Numbered from the stretch's first letter, positions 45,032 through 55,318 are shown. The stretch: 64,000 nt of DNA from Acidobacteriota bacterium (GCA_003223935.1 QHXQ01000051.1:56847-120846); one strand, 5' to 3'. Program-made: numbers and translations. Notes: a model not told the origin generated them from the letters alone.

Positions 45032-48000
45032 GTAGCTCTTCCAAACGGACACTAGAACTCTCTGGGAAGAGGCGGGCGGTCTTAGAAGCCTTGCTGCGTG
45101 AGCAGGGAGTTGGAGCGGTGAAGGCCGAAAGGATTCCCCGCCGCGAAGAGAGCGGGTCGGCCCCTCTGTCCTTCGCGCAACATCGGCTTTGGTTCTTAAA
45201 TCAACTCGAACCCGACAGCCCGCTCTACAACATACATGCGGCGGTAAGCCTCTCAGGGCCGCTCAATGTGCCGGTGTTGCAGCGGAGCATGAGCGAAATC
45301 CTGCGGCGGCACGAGGCCCTGCGCACGACGTTCGCCGTGGTTGACGACCGCCCGGTTCAGGTCATCAACGAGGCCGCCGGTTTCAAACTGCCGGTGAGCG
45401 ACCTGCAAGAATTGGACGAGAGCGCGCGCGAACGGAGCGTGAACGCGCGGGCCGAAGAAGAGGCGCATCGTCCGTTCGACCTGACGAAGGGGCCGCTGCT
45501 GCGCGCGAACCTTTTGCGGCTGGGCGAAACCGAGCACGTGCTGCTTTTGACGATTCACCACATCGTCTCGGACGGATGGTCAATGGGGGTGTTCGTGCGA
45601 GAACTGGCGGCGCTCTACGAAGCATACGTGGCCGGACGCCCCTCGCCGCTTCAAGAGTTGCCGCTCCAGTACGCGGACTTCGCCGCTTGGCAGAGAGGGT
45701 GGTTGCAAGGAGACGTGCTCGAAGAGCAACTCTCTTACTGGAAGCGGCAACTCGCCGACGCCTCGCCGCTCCTCGAACTACCAACCGACAGGCCGCGCCC
45801 GCCGGTGCAATCCTACAGGGGCGCTCACGAAACTCTGCTCTTATCCGAATCTCTAAGCTGGTCACTGAAGGAGTTGGGCCGACGCGAAGGGGCGACGCTG
45901 TTCATGACGCTGCTGGCGGCCTTCTCCACGCTGCTCTACCGCTACACGAATCAGGCAGACATCCTCGTCGGTACACCCATTGCCAACCGCAACCGGGCGG
46001 AGACCGAAAGTCTGATCGGGTTTTTCATCAACACGCTGGTGTTGCGCGCCCGGTTCTCTGAGCGGCTGACGTTTCGCGCGTTACTAAGGCAGGTGCGGGA
46101 GGCGGCGTTAGAAGCTTACGCGCATCAGGACTTACCGTTTGAGAAGCTGGTCGAGGAGTTGCAGCCCGAAAGGACGCTGAGCCACGCGCCTCTCTTCCAA
46201 GTGATGCTCGATCTACAAAACGCGCCGATGCGCGACATGCAGCTACAAGGGCTGCGCCTGATGCCCTTGCCATTCGACAGTCGAATGGCGAAGTTTGACC
46301 TGACTCTGACGATGGGCGAAACGGACGGAAGATTGAGCGGGCTGCTGGAATATAACACGGACTTGTTCGAGGCGGCGACGGTCAGGCGGATGGCGGGGCA
46401 CTTCGAGCGGTTGCTTGAGACCGCCGTCTCGAACCCGGACGAGCAGCTCTCCCGGCTACGACTCTTAGCTGAGGCCGAGAGAGAACAAATCCTGTTCGAG
46501 TGGAACGACACCCAAGCGGAGTACGAGACGGTTCAGTGCATACATGAACTGTTCGAGCGGCAGGCGGAACGCACACCTGAAACCGTCGCGCTGGTCTCTA
46601 AAGACGAACGGTTGAGTTATCGAGAACTCAACGAGCGGGCCAACAAGTTGGCCCACCATCTGCGAAGGCTCGGCACAGGGCCGGAGACTCTGGTGGGCAT
46701 ACATCTCGCGCGCTCTGCCGAGACAGTCGTGGCCATCCTCGGCGTTCTTAAAGCTGGCGGCGGATATCTTCCGCTTGATCCCAAACAACCACCAGAGCGC
46801 TTGTCTTTTATGCTGGCTGACGCAGGCGTGAAGCTGCTCTTAACGCGGGAGCCTCTTCCGGCAAAGATGCCGCGGCAGAAAACTCAGATCGTCTGTCTGG
46901 ATAAGGAGTGGCCTGCGATTGCAAAGGAGAGTGCGGAGAATCTAGGGGGCACAGTGCTCGCGGATAATCCCGCTTATCTTATCTACACTTCAGGCTCGAC
47001 GGGCAGGCCGAAAGGCGTCATGGTCTCGCATCGCAATCTGGCTCACTCGACCCTCGCGCGCGTCGCTTATTACCGGGAGCCGGTCAAGAGTTTCCTTTTA
47101 CTCTCGCCTTTCGCCTTCGACAGCTCGGTGGCCGGTCTCTTCTGGACGCTGTGCCGAGGAGGAATGCTTGTCATTCCGGAGGCAGATTCTCATCAAGACC
47201 CCGCGCATCTTGCGGAGTTGATCGCCCGACACTCCGTCTCACACCTGTTAAGTCTCCCCTCTCTCTATGAGCTTTTTTTGCAGCAAGCCAAGGCGCGGCA
47301 GTTGGCTTCGCTTCGTACAGTGATCGTCGCGGGCGAGCCATGCCCCACCAGACTGGTCGAGCGTCACGGCGAAACTCTTCCGCAGGCTTCACTCTTTAAC
47401 GAGTACGGGCCGACCGAGGCCACCGTCTGGAGCAGCGTCCATCATTGCCTTCCCTCCACGAGGCAAAGGCCCGTACCGATTGGCCGCCCCGTGGCCAACA
47501 CACAGATTTACCTGCTCGATTCACAACTCCAACCCGTGCCCGTCGGGGTTACTGGTGAAGTGTACATCGGCGGCGATGGGTTGGCGCGTGGCTACCTCAA
47601 TCATCCGGCCTTAACAGCGGAGCGTTTCGTCCCTGACCCGTTCAGCCGGACGCCCGGCGCGCGCCTCTACAAGACGGGCGACCTTGCGCGCTTCCGCACC
47701 GACGGCCAAATCCAGTTCGTCGGGCGCAACGACTTCCAGGTGAAGATTCGCGGCCACCGCATCGAGTTAAGCGAGATCGAATTCGCGCTGGCCCAGCATC
47801 CGGGCATTAAGGAGGCGGTTGTTTTACCACGCGAGAAGGTGGCCGGAGATAAGCGGCTCACTGCTTACGTGGTTCTCCACCAGGCGGAGGCCGCAACCGC
47901 CAAGCAACTGCGTGAATTTCTCAAAGAGAAACTCCCAGAGTACATGCTGCCTTCCTCGTTTGTCGTGCTCGACACCTTGCCGCTCACAGCCACTGGGAAG

Positions 48001-48414
48001 GTTGACCGCAACGCGCTGCCGATTGATGAAAGCGGAGTTGAGACCGACGAAAGCTATCTCGCGCCGCGAACGGTGGTGGAGGAGGTGCTCGAACGCATCT
48101 TCGCCGAGGTGCTTCAGCTTGAGCGGGTCGGGGTGCGCGACGGCTTCTTCGAGTTGGGCGGTCACTCGCTCTTAGCGACGCAGGTGGTCTCACGGGTGCG
48201 GGGGGCGCTTGGAGTGGAGTTGCCGCTACGGAAGCTCTTCGCAGCACCGACGGTGGAGGGGCTGGCGGCGGCCATCTTGGAGGATGTGGGGGAGCGAAGG
48301 AGGGTGGAGCGCACCGCCGAGTTGTTGTTGAGGCTCTCCAACTTCTCTGACGAGGAAGTTGACGACTTACTGGAAGAGAGAATCGGATCGGTCGAGGAGA
48401 GGCACACGCAATGA
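45028..48414 (+). CDS. NRPS 3: C-A-PCP (module 5)
   Basis: This 1128-residue single-module synthetase has an N-terminal helix (LSGKRRAVLEALLREQG, ~11-27) resembling a docking element and shared with NRPS 4. C5 follows (~46-480; SFAQHRLWFLNQL, HHIVSDGWS at 177, LCL-like), then A5 (~502-1000; YTSGSTGRPKGVMVSH, NEYGPTEATVWSS, GKVDRNALP), PCP5 (S1047 in LGGHSLLA) and a tail VERTAELLLRLSNFSDEE. A5 pocket residues read by eye are D-S-A-L-I-A-E-V-W, which I cannot assign. Much of C5 is identical in DNA to C7 in NRPS 4 at a constant offset of 6779 bases, and a 94-base stretch of A5 is identical to A4. ATGA overlaps at both ends give translational coupling with NRPS 2 and NRPS 4. Confidence 0.96.
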   Translation: MSSSSKRTLELSGKRRAVLEALLREQGVGAVKAERIPRREESGSAPLSFAQHRLWFLNQLEPDSPLYNIHAAVSLSGPLNVPVLQRSMSEILRRHEALRTTFAVVDDRPVQVINEAAGFKLPVSDLQELDESARERSVNARAEEEAHRPFDLTKGPLLRANLLRLGETEHVLLLTIHHIVSDGWSMGVFVRELAALYEAYVAGRPSPLQELPLQYADFAAWQRGWLQGDVLEEQLSYWKRQLADASPLLELPTDRPRPPVQSYRGAHETLLLSESLSWSLKELGRREGATLFMTLLAAFSTLLYRYTNQADILVGTPIANRNRAETESLIGFFINTLVLRARFSERLTFRALLRQVREAALEAYAHQDLPFEKLVEELQPERTLSHAPLFQVMLDLQNAPMRDMQLQGLRLMPLPFDSRMAKFDLTLTMGETDGRLSGLLEYNTDLFEAATVRRMAGHFERLLETAVSNPDEQLSRLRLLAEAEREQILFEWNDTQAEYETVQCIHELFERQAERTPETVALVSKDERLSYRELNERANKLAHHLRRLGTGPETLVGIHLARSAETVVAILGVLKAGGGYLPLDPKQPPERLSFMLADAGVKLLLTREPLPAKMPRQKTQIVCLDKEWPAIAKESAENLGGTVLADNPAYLIYTSGSTGRPKGVMVSHRNLAHSTLARVAYYREPVKSFLLLSPFAFDSSVAGLFWTLCRGGMLVIPEADSHQDPAHLAELIARHSVSHLLSLPSLYELFLQQAKARQLASLRTVIVAGEPCPTRLVERHGETLPQASLFNEYGPTEATVWSSVHHCLPSTRQRPVPIGRPVANTQIYLLDSQLQPVPVGVTGEVYIGGDGLARGYLNHPALTAERFVPDPFSRTPGARLYKTGDLARFRTDGQIQFVGRNDFQVKIRGHRIELSEIEFALAQHPGIKEAVVLPREKVAGDKRLTAYVVLHQAEAATAKQLREFLKEKLPEYMLPSSFVVLDTLPLTATGKVDRNALPIDESGVETDESYLAPRTVVEEVLERIFAEVLQLERVGVRDGFFELGGHSLLATQVVSRVRGALGVELPLRKLFAAPTVEGLAAAILEDVGERRRVERTAELLLRLSNFSDEEVDDLLEERIGSVEERHTQ
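45889..46206 (+). repeat. 318-bp identical segment C5/C7, copy 1
   Basis: Compared line by line, this matches 52668-52985 with no difference. A second identical stretch (46354-46513 versus 53133-53292) and near-identical blocks at ~45293-45373 and ~45655-45765 keep the same 6779-base offset, while the DNA between them diverges. Confidence 0.92.
47635..47728 (+). repeat. 94-bp identical segment A4/A5, copy 2
   Basis: Second copy of 44252-44345, offset 3383 bases, inside A5 of NRPS 3. Flanking sequence diverges sharply on the 3' side (ACGGATCAG versus ACGACTTCC). Confidence 0.9.
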
Positions 48415-51400
48415 GTAGCATGTCAAAAGGAGCATTCGAGCTTTCGGCTAAAAGGCGAGCCCTTTTGGAAGCGTTGCTGAGCGAGCAAGGAATCGAGCCC
48501 CCCAAGGCCGAGAGGATTCCCCGCCGCGAAGAGGGCGGGCCGGCCCCTCTGTCCTTCGCGCAAAGACGGCTCTGGTTCTTCGACCAGTTTGAGCCGGGCA
48601 ACCCCGCTTACAACCTCGTGAGCACCGTCTCGTTGCGAGGAAAACTCGATGCGGTCGCGTTGGAGAGGTCTTTCAGCGATGTCACTCGACGCCACGAGGC
48701 TTTGCGGACAACCTTCGATTTCAGAGACGGCGAGCCTGTTCAGGTAATCGCGCCTCCGCAACCACTTCACTTGCACGTCCTAGACATCACACACCTGCCC
48801 GAGGCGGAACGGGACGGCAGAATTAGAAACTTGATCCACGAACAGACGCAGGCGTCGTTCGACTTGAAACGAGGGCCGCTCCTGCGCATCACGCTGGTTC
48901 GGCTGAGAGACGAGGAGCACGTCCTTCTGCTCGCGATGCACCACATAGTGAGCGACGCCTGGTCTATGGGCGTGCTCGTGGGCGAGGTCGTCGCGCTCTA
49001 CGAAGCCTACGCGAGCGGGCGGGAGGCCGCGCGCCCCGAATTGCCGCTCCAGTACGCGGACTTCGCCACTTGGCAGAGAGAGTGGTTGCAAGGAGACGTG
49101 CTCGAAGAACAGTCCGCATACTGGAGGCGGCAACTCGGCGGGGGGCTGCCGATTCTGGAACTGCCCACTGACCGCGCCCGTCCGGCGCTCCAAACTTACA
49201 ACGGGGCCAGCCTCTCATTCCCCTTATCGCCTGCCCTATCGCAGTCGCTCAAAGCCCTCTGCAAAGCGGAGGGCGTGACGCTGTTTATGACCTTATTGGC
49301 GGCCTTCAAGGTCTTGCTATATCGCTATACGGGGCAGGAAGACGTGATCGTCGGCTCGCCGATTGCTAATCGCCACCGCCAAGAGTTGGAAGGATTGATC
49401 GGGTTTTTCGTCAACACGCTGGCGATGCGCACAGACCTCTCCGGCAATCCGACTTTCAGGGAACTACTAGGGCGGGTTCGCGAGACGGCCCTCGGCGCAT
49501 ACGCGCACCAGGACTTGCCATTTGAATATCTCGTGGAGCAGTTGCAGCCCGACCGAAATCTGAGCCACAGCCCGCTCGTGCAGGTGGTCTTAGTCTTGCA
49601 AAACACCCCGGAGCGCAAGGCGGAGCTTCCGGGCCTCGTGGTGACTCCGCTCAAATACGAAGCTGAGACGGCAAAGTTCGACCTCACACTCTACTTCGAT
49701 GAGCTTGGCTCTGAACTTCAGGGCACGTTCGAGTACAACACAGACCTCTTTGACAGAGACACGATCATCCGAATGGCCCGGCACCTGCGGACTCTGCTCG
49801 AAGGCGTCGTCGCTGACCCGTCAGAGCGCATCTCGGAGCTGCCGCTTTTGACCGAGGCGGAAAGACGCCAACTGCTGCTCGAATGGAACGACACCCGCGC
49901 TGACTTTCAGCAGGACTGTTGCGCGCACCAGCTTTTTGAAGCCCAGGTTGAGCGGACGCCTGACGCCGTGGCCGTCGCTTTAGAAGACGAGCAACTAAGC
50001 TACAGGGAGTTGAACGCGCGGGCCAACTTGTTGGCCCACCACCTGCGCGGTCTCGGCGTCGGCGCGGGCGAAGCGGTCGGCATCTTCATGGAGCGCTCTT
50101 TGGAGATGATCGTCGGCGTCCTCGGCGCGCTCAAGGCGGGCGCGGCCTGCCTGCCGCTCGACCCGTCGTACCCGGACGAGCGTCTGGCCTTCATGCTCAA
50201 AGATGCCGGAGGCTCGGTCGTACTGTCGCAGCAGCGCTTGGCGGCGAACCTTCCGAAAACCGATGCGCGCGTGGTCTGCCTTGATGCAGATTGGGAGGAG
50301 GTCGCGCGGAGTAGTGACGAGAATCCTCGGACATCCGTGACGCCGGAGAGTTGGGTTTATGTGATCTACACTTCGGGTTCGACCGGAAGGCCGAAGGGAG
50401 TGTGTATGCCGCACCGCGCGCTAGTGAATCTCGTCGAGTGGCACCGGGCGATGCCTGCGATGAGCGCGCGGACGCTGCAATTCGCCTCCTTGAATTTCGA
50501 TGTCAGCTTTCAGGAAATATTCTCCACCCTCGCAGCGGGCGCGAGCCTGTTACTCGTCCGGGACTCGGTGCGGGTGGACATCCCGGCCCTCGGGCGCTTC
50601 ATCGAGGAGAACAAGATCGAGAGATTTCATCTGCCCGTCGTGGTCTTACAGAAGCTCGCGGAAGAGTTCTGCGATAAGCCGCAGGCCCTCTTGAGTCTCC
50701 GCGAGCTGATGGTTGGCGGCGAGCAGTTACAGATTACGGACGCAGTCGTCAAGCTGTTCGCCCGACTGAAAGATTGCGCGCTCTATAACCACTACGGCCC
50801 GTCCGAAACCCACGTCGTGACCTCCTTCACGCTGCCGGATACTCCCGAAAGTTGGCCTGCGCTCCCGCCACTGGGCTGCCCCATAGCCAACACCGAAATC
50901 TACCTGCTCGACTCGCGCCTTCATCCCGTCCCGGTGGGCGTTCCCGGAGAGCTTTACATCGGCGGCGTGTGTCTGGCGCATGGCTATCTAAATCGCGCCG
51001 CGTTGACTGCCGAGAGATTCGTCCCGCATCCCTTCAGCAGTGAGCCGGGAGCGAGACTCTACAAGACGGGCGATCTGGCACGATACCTCAAGGATGGCAA
51101 CATAGAGTTCATCGGCCGCAACGACTTCCAGGTGAAGATTCGTGGGATGCGAATCGAGTTGGGCGAGATAGAAGTGGCGCTCAAACAGCACGAGGGCGTG
51201 CGCGAGGCGGTCGTCACGGTGCGCCAAGATGTGTCCGGCGGAGAGAAAAGGCTGGTCGCATACGTGATAGCTCATCGCGGGCGGGCAGTCGAAGCTAGGC
51301 AACTGCGCGATTATTTGCGAGGGAAATTGCCCGAGTACATGCTGCCCTCCGCGTTCGTGACGCTCGACGCCTTCCCGCTGACCCCGTCGGGCAAGATAGA

Positions 51401-54400
51401 TCGCCTCGCACTTCCCGCGCCCGAAAGGAATCTTGAAACCGAAGAGGGTTACGTCGCGCCGCGCGGCGCGTTGGAAGAGGTACTCTCGACAATCTTCGCC
51501 GAGGTGCTTCAGCTTGAGCGAGTCGGCGTCCGCGACAACTTCTTCGACCTAGGCGGGCACTCGCTGCTGGCTACTCAGATAGCCTCGCGGGTGCGGGAAG
51601 CTTTCCGGGTGGAAGTGCCGCTGCGGAAGATTTTTGAGGAGCCAACCGTGGAAGGTCTGGCGCAGGCGCTTCTCGAAGGCGAAGGAGAGCGGATCGAGCG
51701 TACTGCCGAGTTGTTGCTACAACTCTCTTCGCTCTCTGATGAAGAGGCCGGAAGGTTAGCCCGTCGAGTTGAGCAAGGCGCAGGCGAGACGAAGGACACA
51801 ATCGGGCAGAGGCGCGCGACGACGGCCGAAGAGTGGGTCTCGCCAGAGCTGCCGCCAAGCGAGGAAAGGGCCGGGGAGTCCACGGGCGAGGGAGTTTCGG
51901 AGGCGGGAGGGAAGCGAACGGCGCGCGCGATCAGAACTGCTCCGCTTTCTTTTGCGCAACAGCGCCTATGGTTTCTCGATCAGTACGAACCCGAAAATAT
52001 TCTTTACAACATCCCGGCAGCGATTCGCTTGAAGGGGGCGCTCAACACCACGGCGCTGGAACGGAGCCTGAACGAAATCCTGCGGCGGCACGAGGCCCTG
52101 CGCACGACGTTCGCCGTGGTTGACGACCGCCCGATTCAGGTCATCAACGAGGTGCGGGATTCCCGGCTAACGGTTATCGAGCTTCGAGAATCCTCTCCGG
52201 AAGAGAGGGAAGCGACAGCCGCACGGCTCGCCAGCGAAGAGGCGCGCAGGCCGTTCAATCTGGCCGAAGGCCCGCTGCTGCGCGTCAAGCTGCTGCAACT
52301 CGCGGAAGACGATCAAGTGCTGTTGATAACGATGCACCACATCATTTCGGACGGCTGGTCTATTAAAATCTTAATACGTGAGATGGGGGCGCTCTACGAA
52401 GCCTACGCGGACGAGCGGGAGGCCGCGCTCCCCGAATTGCCGCTCCAGTACGCGGACTTCGCCGCTTGGCAGAGAGGGTGGTTGCAAGGAGACGTGCTCG
52501 AAGAGCAACTCTCTTACTGGAAGCGGCAACTCGCCGGCAGCCCGCCGCTCCTCGAACTACCGACCGACCGACCGCGCCCCATGTTCAAAACATTTCACGG
52601 CGCTGACGTGCTCCTGACCTTCCCCAAAAAACTGAGCGAAGAGATTACGCGGCTGAGCCGCCGTGAGGGGGCGACGCTGTTCATGACGCTGCTGGCGGCC
52701 TTCTCCACGCTGCTCTACCGCTACACGAATCAGGCAGACATCCTCGTCGGTACACCCATTGCCAACCGCAACCGGGCGGAGACCGAAAGTCTGATCGGGT
52801 TTTTCATCAACACGCTGGTGTTGCGCGCCCGGTTCTCTGAGCGGCTGACGTTTCGCGCGTTACTAAGGCAGGTGCGGGAGGCGGCGTTAGAAGCTTACGC
52901 GCATCAGGACTTACCGTTTGAGAAGCTGGTCGAGGAGTTGCAGCCCGAAAGGACGCTGAGCCACGCGCCTCTCTTCCAAGTGATGTTTCATCTACAGAAC
53001 GCTGTGACGGAAAGGCTGAGTCTCTCCGGTTTGAGCATGAGCCAGTTGGAGGTCGAGACTCAAACGGCGAAGTTCGATCTGTCGTTGTCAATGGCCGAGT
53101 CGAAAGAAGGCGTCATCGGCAGGTTGAATTACAACACGGACTTGTTCGAGGCGGCGACGGTCAGGCGGATGGCGGGGCACTTCGAGCGGTTGCTTGAGAC
53201 CGCCGTCTCGAACCCGGACGAGCAGCTCTCCCGGCTACGACTCTTAGCTGAGGCCGAGAGAGAACAAATCCTGTTCGAGTGGAACGACACCCGCAGGGAC
53301 TACGGGAAAGATAGCCCGATTCATTTAGCGTTCGCGGAACAGGCCCGGCGGACGCCGGAGGCTGTGGCGGTTAGATTCGAGCAGGACGGACTCACGTACA
53401 GAGAATTGAATGAACGAGCGAATCAGACCGGGCGCTATCTGCGAAAGCTCGGGGTCGGGCCGGAGGTCTTGGTCGGCATCCTTTTGGAGCGGTCGCCCGA
53501 GATGCTGGTCGGACTGCTCGGTATCCTCAAAGCCGGCGGAGCATACGTCCCACTCGACCCGACATCTCCGGCGGAGCGGCTCTCATTCATCATCAAGGAC
53601 GCCGGCCTGTCCGTCGTGTTGACGCGCCAGGGCTTGAAGGAATCTGTTCTCGCTTGCGCCGCCAAGTTGGTCTGTCTAGATGCCGACTGGAAGACCATCG
53701 CTCAGGAGAGTATCGAGAATCTTGACGGCGGGGTTAGGGCAGAGAACTTGGCTTATATCGTCTACACCTCCGGCTCGACGGGCCGTCCTAAAGGCGTGCT
53801 CGTGGAACACCGCCAACTCAGCAACTATGTCCACGCCGTCCGCGAGCGCTTGGCGCTGGACGCTTGCGGGAGCTTCGCAATGGTTCAGCCCCTGACCGTT
53901 GATTCGTGTGTGACGGCAATCTACCCGCCGCTTTTGACGGGTGGCTGTCTGCACTTGATAAGTGAGGAGCGCGCGGCCGATGCCCAGGCGCTTGCGAGCT
54001 ACTTCTGCGGGCATCAGATAGATTGCATGAAGATCGCCCCTTCGCATCTGGCGGCGTTGCACCAGACGTTGGAGCCCTCCGAACTGATGCCGCGTGAGCG
54101 ACTCATCATCGGCGGCGAGGCTTCGCGCCGCGACTGGGGCGAGCAACTGCGAAAACTCGCGCGGTGCTCGGTCTTCAACCACTACGGGCCTACCGAAACG
54201 ACCGTCGGGGTGACGACTTATCAGGTGGACGAAAGTGTGGAGGACGTGCGGAGCATCACGCTTCCCATCGGAAAGCCGCTCCCGAACGTTCGGGCCTACG
54301 TGCTTGATCACCACATGCAGCCGGTGCCGCAGGGCGTCGCGGGAGACCTGTATATTGGAGGCAAGTGTGTAGCGCGGGGCTATCTCGACCGCCCGGAGTT

Positions 54401-55193
54401 GACGGCGGCAGCGTTCATCCCCGACCCGTTCGGCGCAGACGCAGGCGCGCGTTTGTACCGGACGGGCGACGTGGCCCGTTACCTCGCAGACGGACAGATC
54501 GAGTTTCTCGGTCGTCAAGACCAGCAGGTGAAAGTGCGCGGCTTCCGCATAGAACTAGGTGAGATCGAAACTGCGCTCCGCGAACACGAGGGCGTGCGCG
54601 AGGCGGTCGTCGCCGCGCGCGCCAGCGCTCACGGCGACACACACCTGACGGCTTACGTCGTGGCCGCCCAAGGGCGAGCGCCGACCGGCGGCGAGTTGCG
54701 CGCGTTTTTGAAAGAGAAGCTGCCCGAGTACATGCTGCCGTCCGCCTATCTCGTCCTAGACAAGCTGCCGCTCACCCCGCACGGCAAGGTGGATCGCCGC
54801 GCGCTTCCCCAACCCGAAGGGGCCGCGCGCGAGTTGGACGCGCCGTTCGTCGCCCCGCGCAACGCGGTCGAGGAAGTGCTCTCCGAAATTTTCGCCGAGG
54901 TCTTGGGAGTCGGGCGGGTGGGCGTCAACGACAACTTCTTCGAGCTAGGGGGGCATTCCCTCTTAGCCACACGGGTCGCCTCGCGGGTGCGTAAGGCTTT
55001 TCAGCCGGACTTGCCGCTGCGAAAGATATTTGAAGCCCCGACCGTCGGCGCGCTCGCCGAGTTTCTCGTCGCCGGCGAGCCGAGTCCCGGTCAGCTTGAG
55101 AAGACGGCGGAGATGCTCCAGAGAATCGAGAGCCTCTCGGCGGACGATCTGGAAGAGTTGCTCAGAAGAAAAAGGGCGAAAGAGGCGAGGTGA
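48411..55193 (+). CDS. NRPS 4: C-A-PCP-C-A-PCP (modules 6-7), no terminal thioesterase
   Basis: This 2260-residue synthetase has a docking-like N-helix (LSAKRRALLEALLSEQG), C6 (~46-480; HHIVSDAW at 177, Ala in place of the usual Gly), A6 (~502-1010), PCP6 (S1051), a ~110-residue linker, C7 (~1176-1610; HHIISDGW at 1309), A7 (~1634-2140), PCP7 (S2183) and a helical tail LEKTAEMLQRIESLSADDLEE. A6 has the Pro-type signature FDVSFQEIFSTL and pocket residues D-V-Q-H-M-G-H-V-V. A7 reads D-S-T-K-I-G-H-V-G, close to the Asp code (K at 278). The linker contains ERIERTAELLLQLSSLSDEE, the same tail that ends NRPS 2 and 3, implying that two proteins fused here. It is the last synthetase, but no TE, reductase or terminal C domain follows. 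Release must use a separate enzyme. Confidence 0.95.
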   Translation: MSSMSKGAFELSAKRRALLEALLSEQGIEPPKAERIPRREEGGPAPLSFAQRRLWFFDQFEPGNPAYNLVSTVSLRGKLDAVALERSFSDVTRRHEALRTTFDFRDGEPVQVIAPPQPLHLHVLDITHLPEAERDGRIRNLIHEQTQASFDLKRGPLLRITLVRLRDEEHVLLLAMHHIVSDAWSMGVLVGEVVALYEAYASGREAARPELPLQYADFATWQREWLQGDVLEEQSAYWRRQLGGGLPILELPTDRARPALQTYNGASLSFPLSPALSQSLKALCKAEGVTLFMTLLAAFKVLLYRYTGQEDVIVGSPIANRHRQELEGLIGFFVNTLAMRTDLSGNPTFRELLGRVRETALGAYAHQDLPFEYLVEQLQPDRNLSHSPLVQVVLVLQNTPERKAELPGLVVTPLKYEAETAKFDLTLYFDELGSELQGTFEYNTDLFDRDTIIRMARHLRTLLEGVVADPSERISELPLLTEAERRQLLLEWNDTRADFQQDCCAHQLFEAQVERTPDAVAVALEDEQLSYRELNARANLLAHHLRGLGVGAGEAVGIFMERSLEMIVGVLGALKAGAACLPLDPSYPDERLAFMLKDAGGSVVLSQQRLAANLPKTDARVVCLDADWEEVARSSDENPRTSVTPESWVYVIYTSGSTGRPKGVCMPHRALVNLVEWHRAMPAMSARTLQFASLNFDVSFQEIFSTLAAGASLLLVRDSVRVDIPALGRFIEENKIERFHLPVVVLQKLAEEFCDKPQALLSLRELMVGGEQLQITDAVVKLFARLKDCALYNHYGPSETHVVTSFTLPDTPESWPALPPLGCPIANTEIYLLDSRLHPVPVGVPGELYIGGVCLAHGYLNRAALTAERFVPHPFSSEPGARLYKTGDLARYLKDGNIEFIGRNDFQVKIRGMRIELGEIEVALKQHEGVREAVVTVRQDVSGGEKRLVAYVIAHRGRAVEARQLRDYLRGKLPEYMLPSAFVTLDAFPLTPSGKIDRLALPAPERNLETEEGYVAPRGALEEVLSTIFAEVLQLERVGVRDNFFDLGGHSLLATQIASRVREAFRVEVPLRKIFEEPTVEGLAQALLEGEGERIERTAELLLQLSSLSDEEAGRLARRVEQGAGETKDTIGQRRATTAEEWVSPELPPSEERAGESTGEGVSEAGGKRTARAIRTAPLSFAQQRLWFLDQYEPENILYNIPAAIRLKGALNTTALERSLNEILRRHEALRTTFAVVDDRPIQVINEVRDSRLTVIELRESSPEEREATAARLASEEARRPFNLAEGPLLRVKLLQLAEDDQVLLITMHHIISDGWSIKILIREMGALYEAYADEREAALPELPLQYADFAAWQRGWLQGDVLEEQLSYWKRQLAGSPPLLELPTDRPRPMFKTFHGADVLLTFPKKLSEEITRLSRREGATLFMTLLAAFSTLLYRYTNQADILVGTPIANRNRAETESLIGFFINTLVLRARFSERLTFRALLRQVREAALEAYAHQDLPFEKLVEELQPERTLSHAPLFQVMFHLQNAVTERLSLSGLSMSQLEVETQTAKFDLSLSMAESKEGVIGRLNYNTDLFEAATVRRMAGHFERLLETAVSNPDEQLSRLRLLAEAEREQILFEWNDTRRDYGKDSPIHLAFAEQARRTPEAVAVRFEQDGLTYRELNERANQTGRYLRKLGVGPEVLVGILLERSPEMLVGLLGILKAGGAYVPLDPTSPAERLSFIIKDAGLSVVLTRQGLKESVLACAAKLVCLDADWKTIAQESIENLDGGVRAENLAYIVYTSGSTGRPKGVLVEHRQLSNYVHAVRERLALDACGSFAMVQPLTVDSCVTAIYPPLLTGGCLHLISEERAADAQALASYFCGHQIDCMKIAPSHLAALHQTLEPSELMPRERLIIGGEASRRDWGEQLRKLARCSVFNHYGPTETTVGVTTYQVDESVEDVRSITLPIGKPLPNVRAYVLDHHMQPVPQGVAGDLYIGGKCVARGYLDRPELTAAAFIPDPFGADAGARLYRTGDVARYLADGQIEFLGRQDQQVKVRGFRIELGEIETALREHEGVREAVVAARASAHGDTHLTAYVVAAQGRAPTGGELRAFLKEKLPEYMLPSAYLVLDKLPLTPHGKVDRRALPQPEGAARELDAPFVAPRNAVEEVLSEIFAEVLGVGRVGVNDNFFELGGHSLLATRVASRVRKAFQPDLPLRKIFEAPTVGALAEFLVAGEPSPGQLEKTAEMLQRIESLSADDLEELLRRKRAKEAR
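52668..52985 (+). repeat. 318-bp identical segment C5/C7, copy 2
   Basis: Partner of 45889-46206, in the C7 domain of NRPS 4. The mosaic of identical and divergent blocks within one domain points to recent gene conversion or duplication. Confidence 0.92.
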
Positions 55194-55318
55194 AAACTGG
55201 GAGGAGAAAATTCCGTTAACGTCGGAAATGTCGTTGATGATTTTGCCCCGGATCGTGTGAAAGTGGCAGCCGCCTCAGCCTTCGGCTGGCCGACCATAAC
55301 GTAAGGAGGAATACTGTC

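Noticed and set aside
28395..55193. Numerous open frames of 60-220 codons on the opposite strand and in other frames of the NRPS genes
   Set aside because: All are shadows of continuous, motif-rich NRPS coding sequence; none shows a recognisable domain or own ribosome-binding site.
45028..55193. Assigning firm substrates to A4 and A5
   Set aside because: The pocket residues read by eye (D-A-L-A-I-V-A-V-Y and D-S-A-L-I-A-E-V-W) match no code I can recall with confidence; an alignment-based predictor is required.
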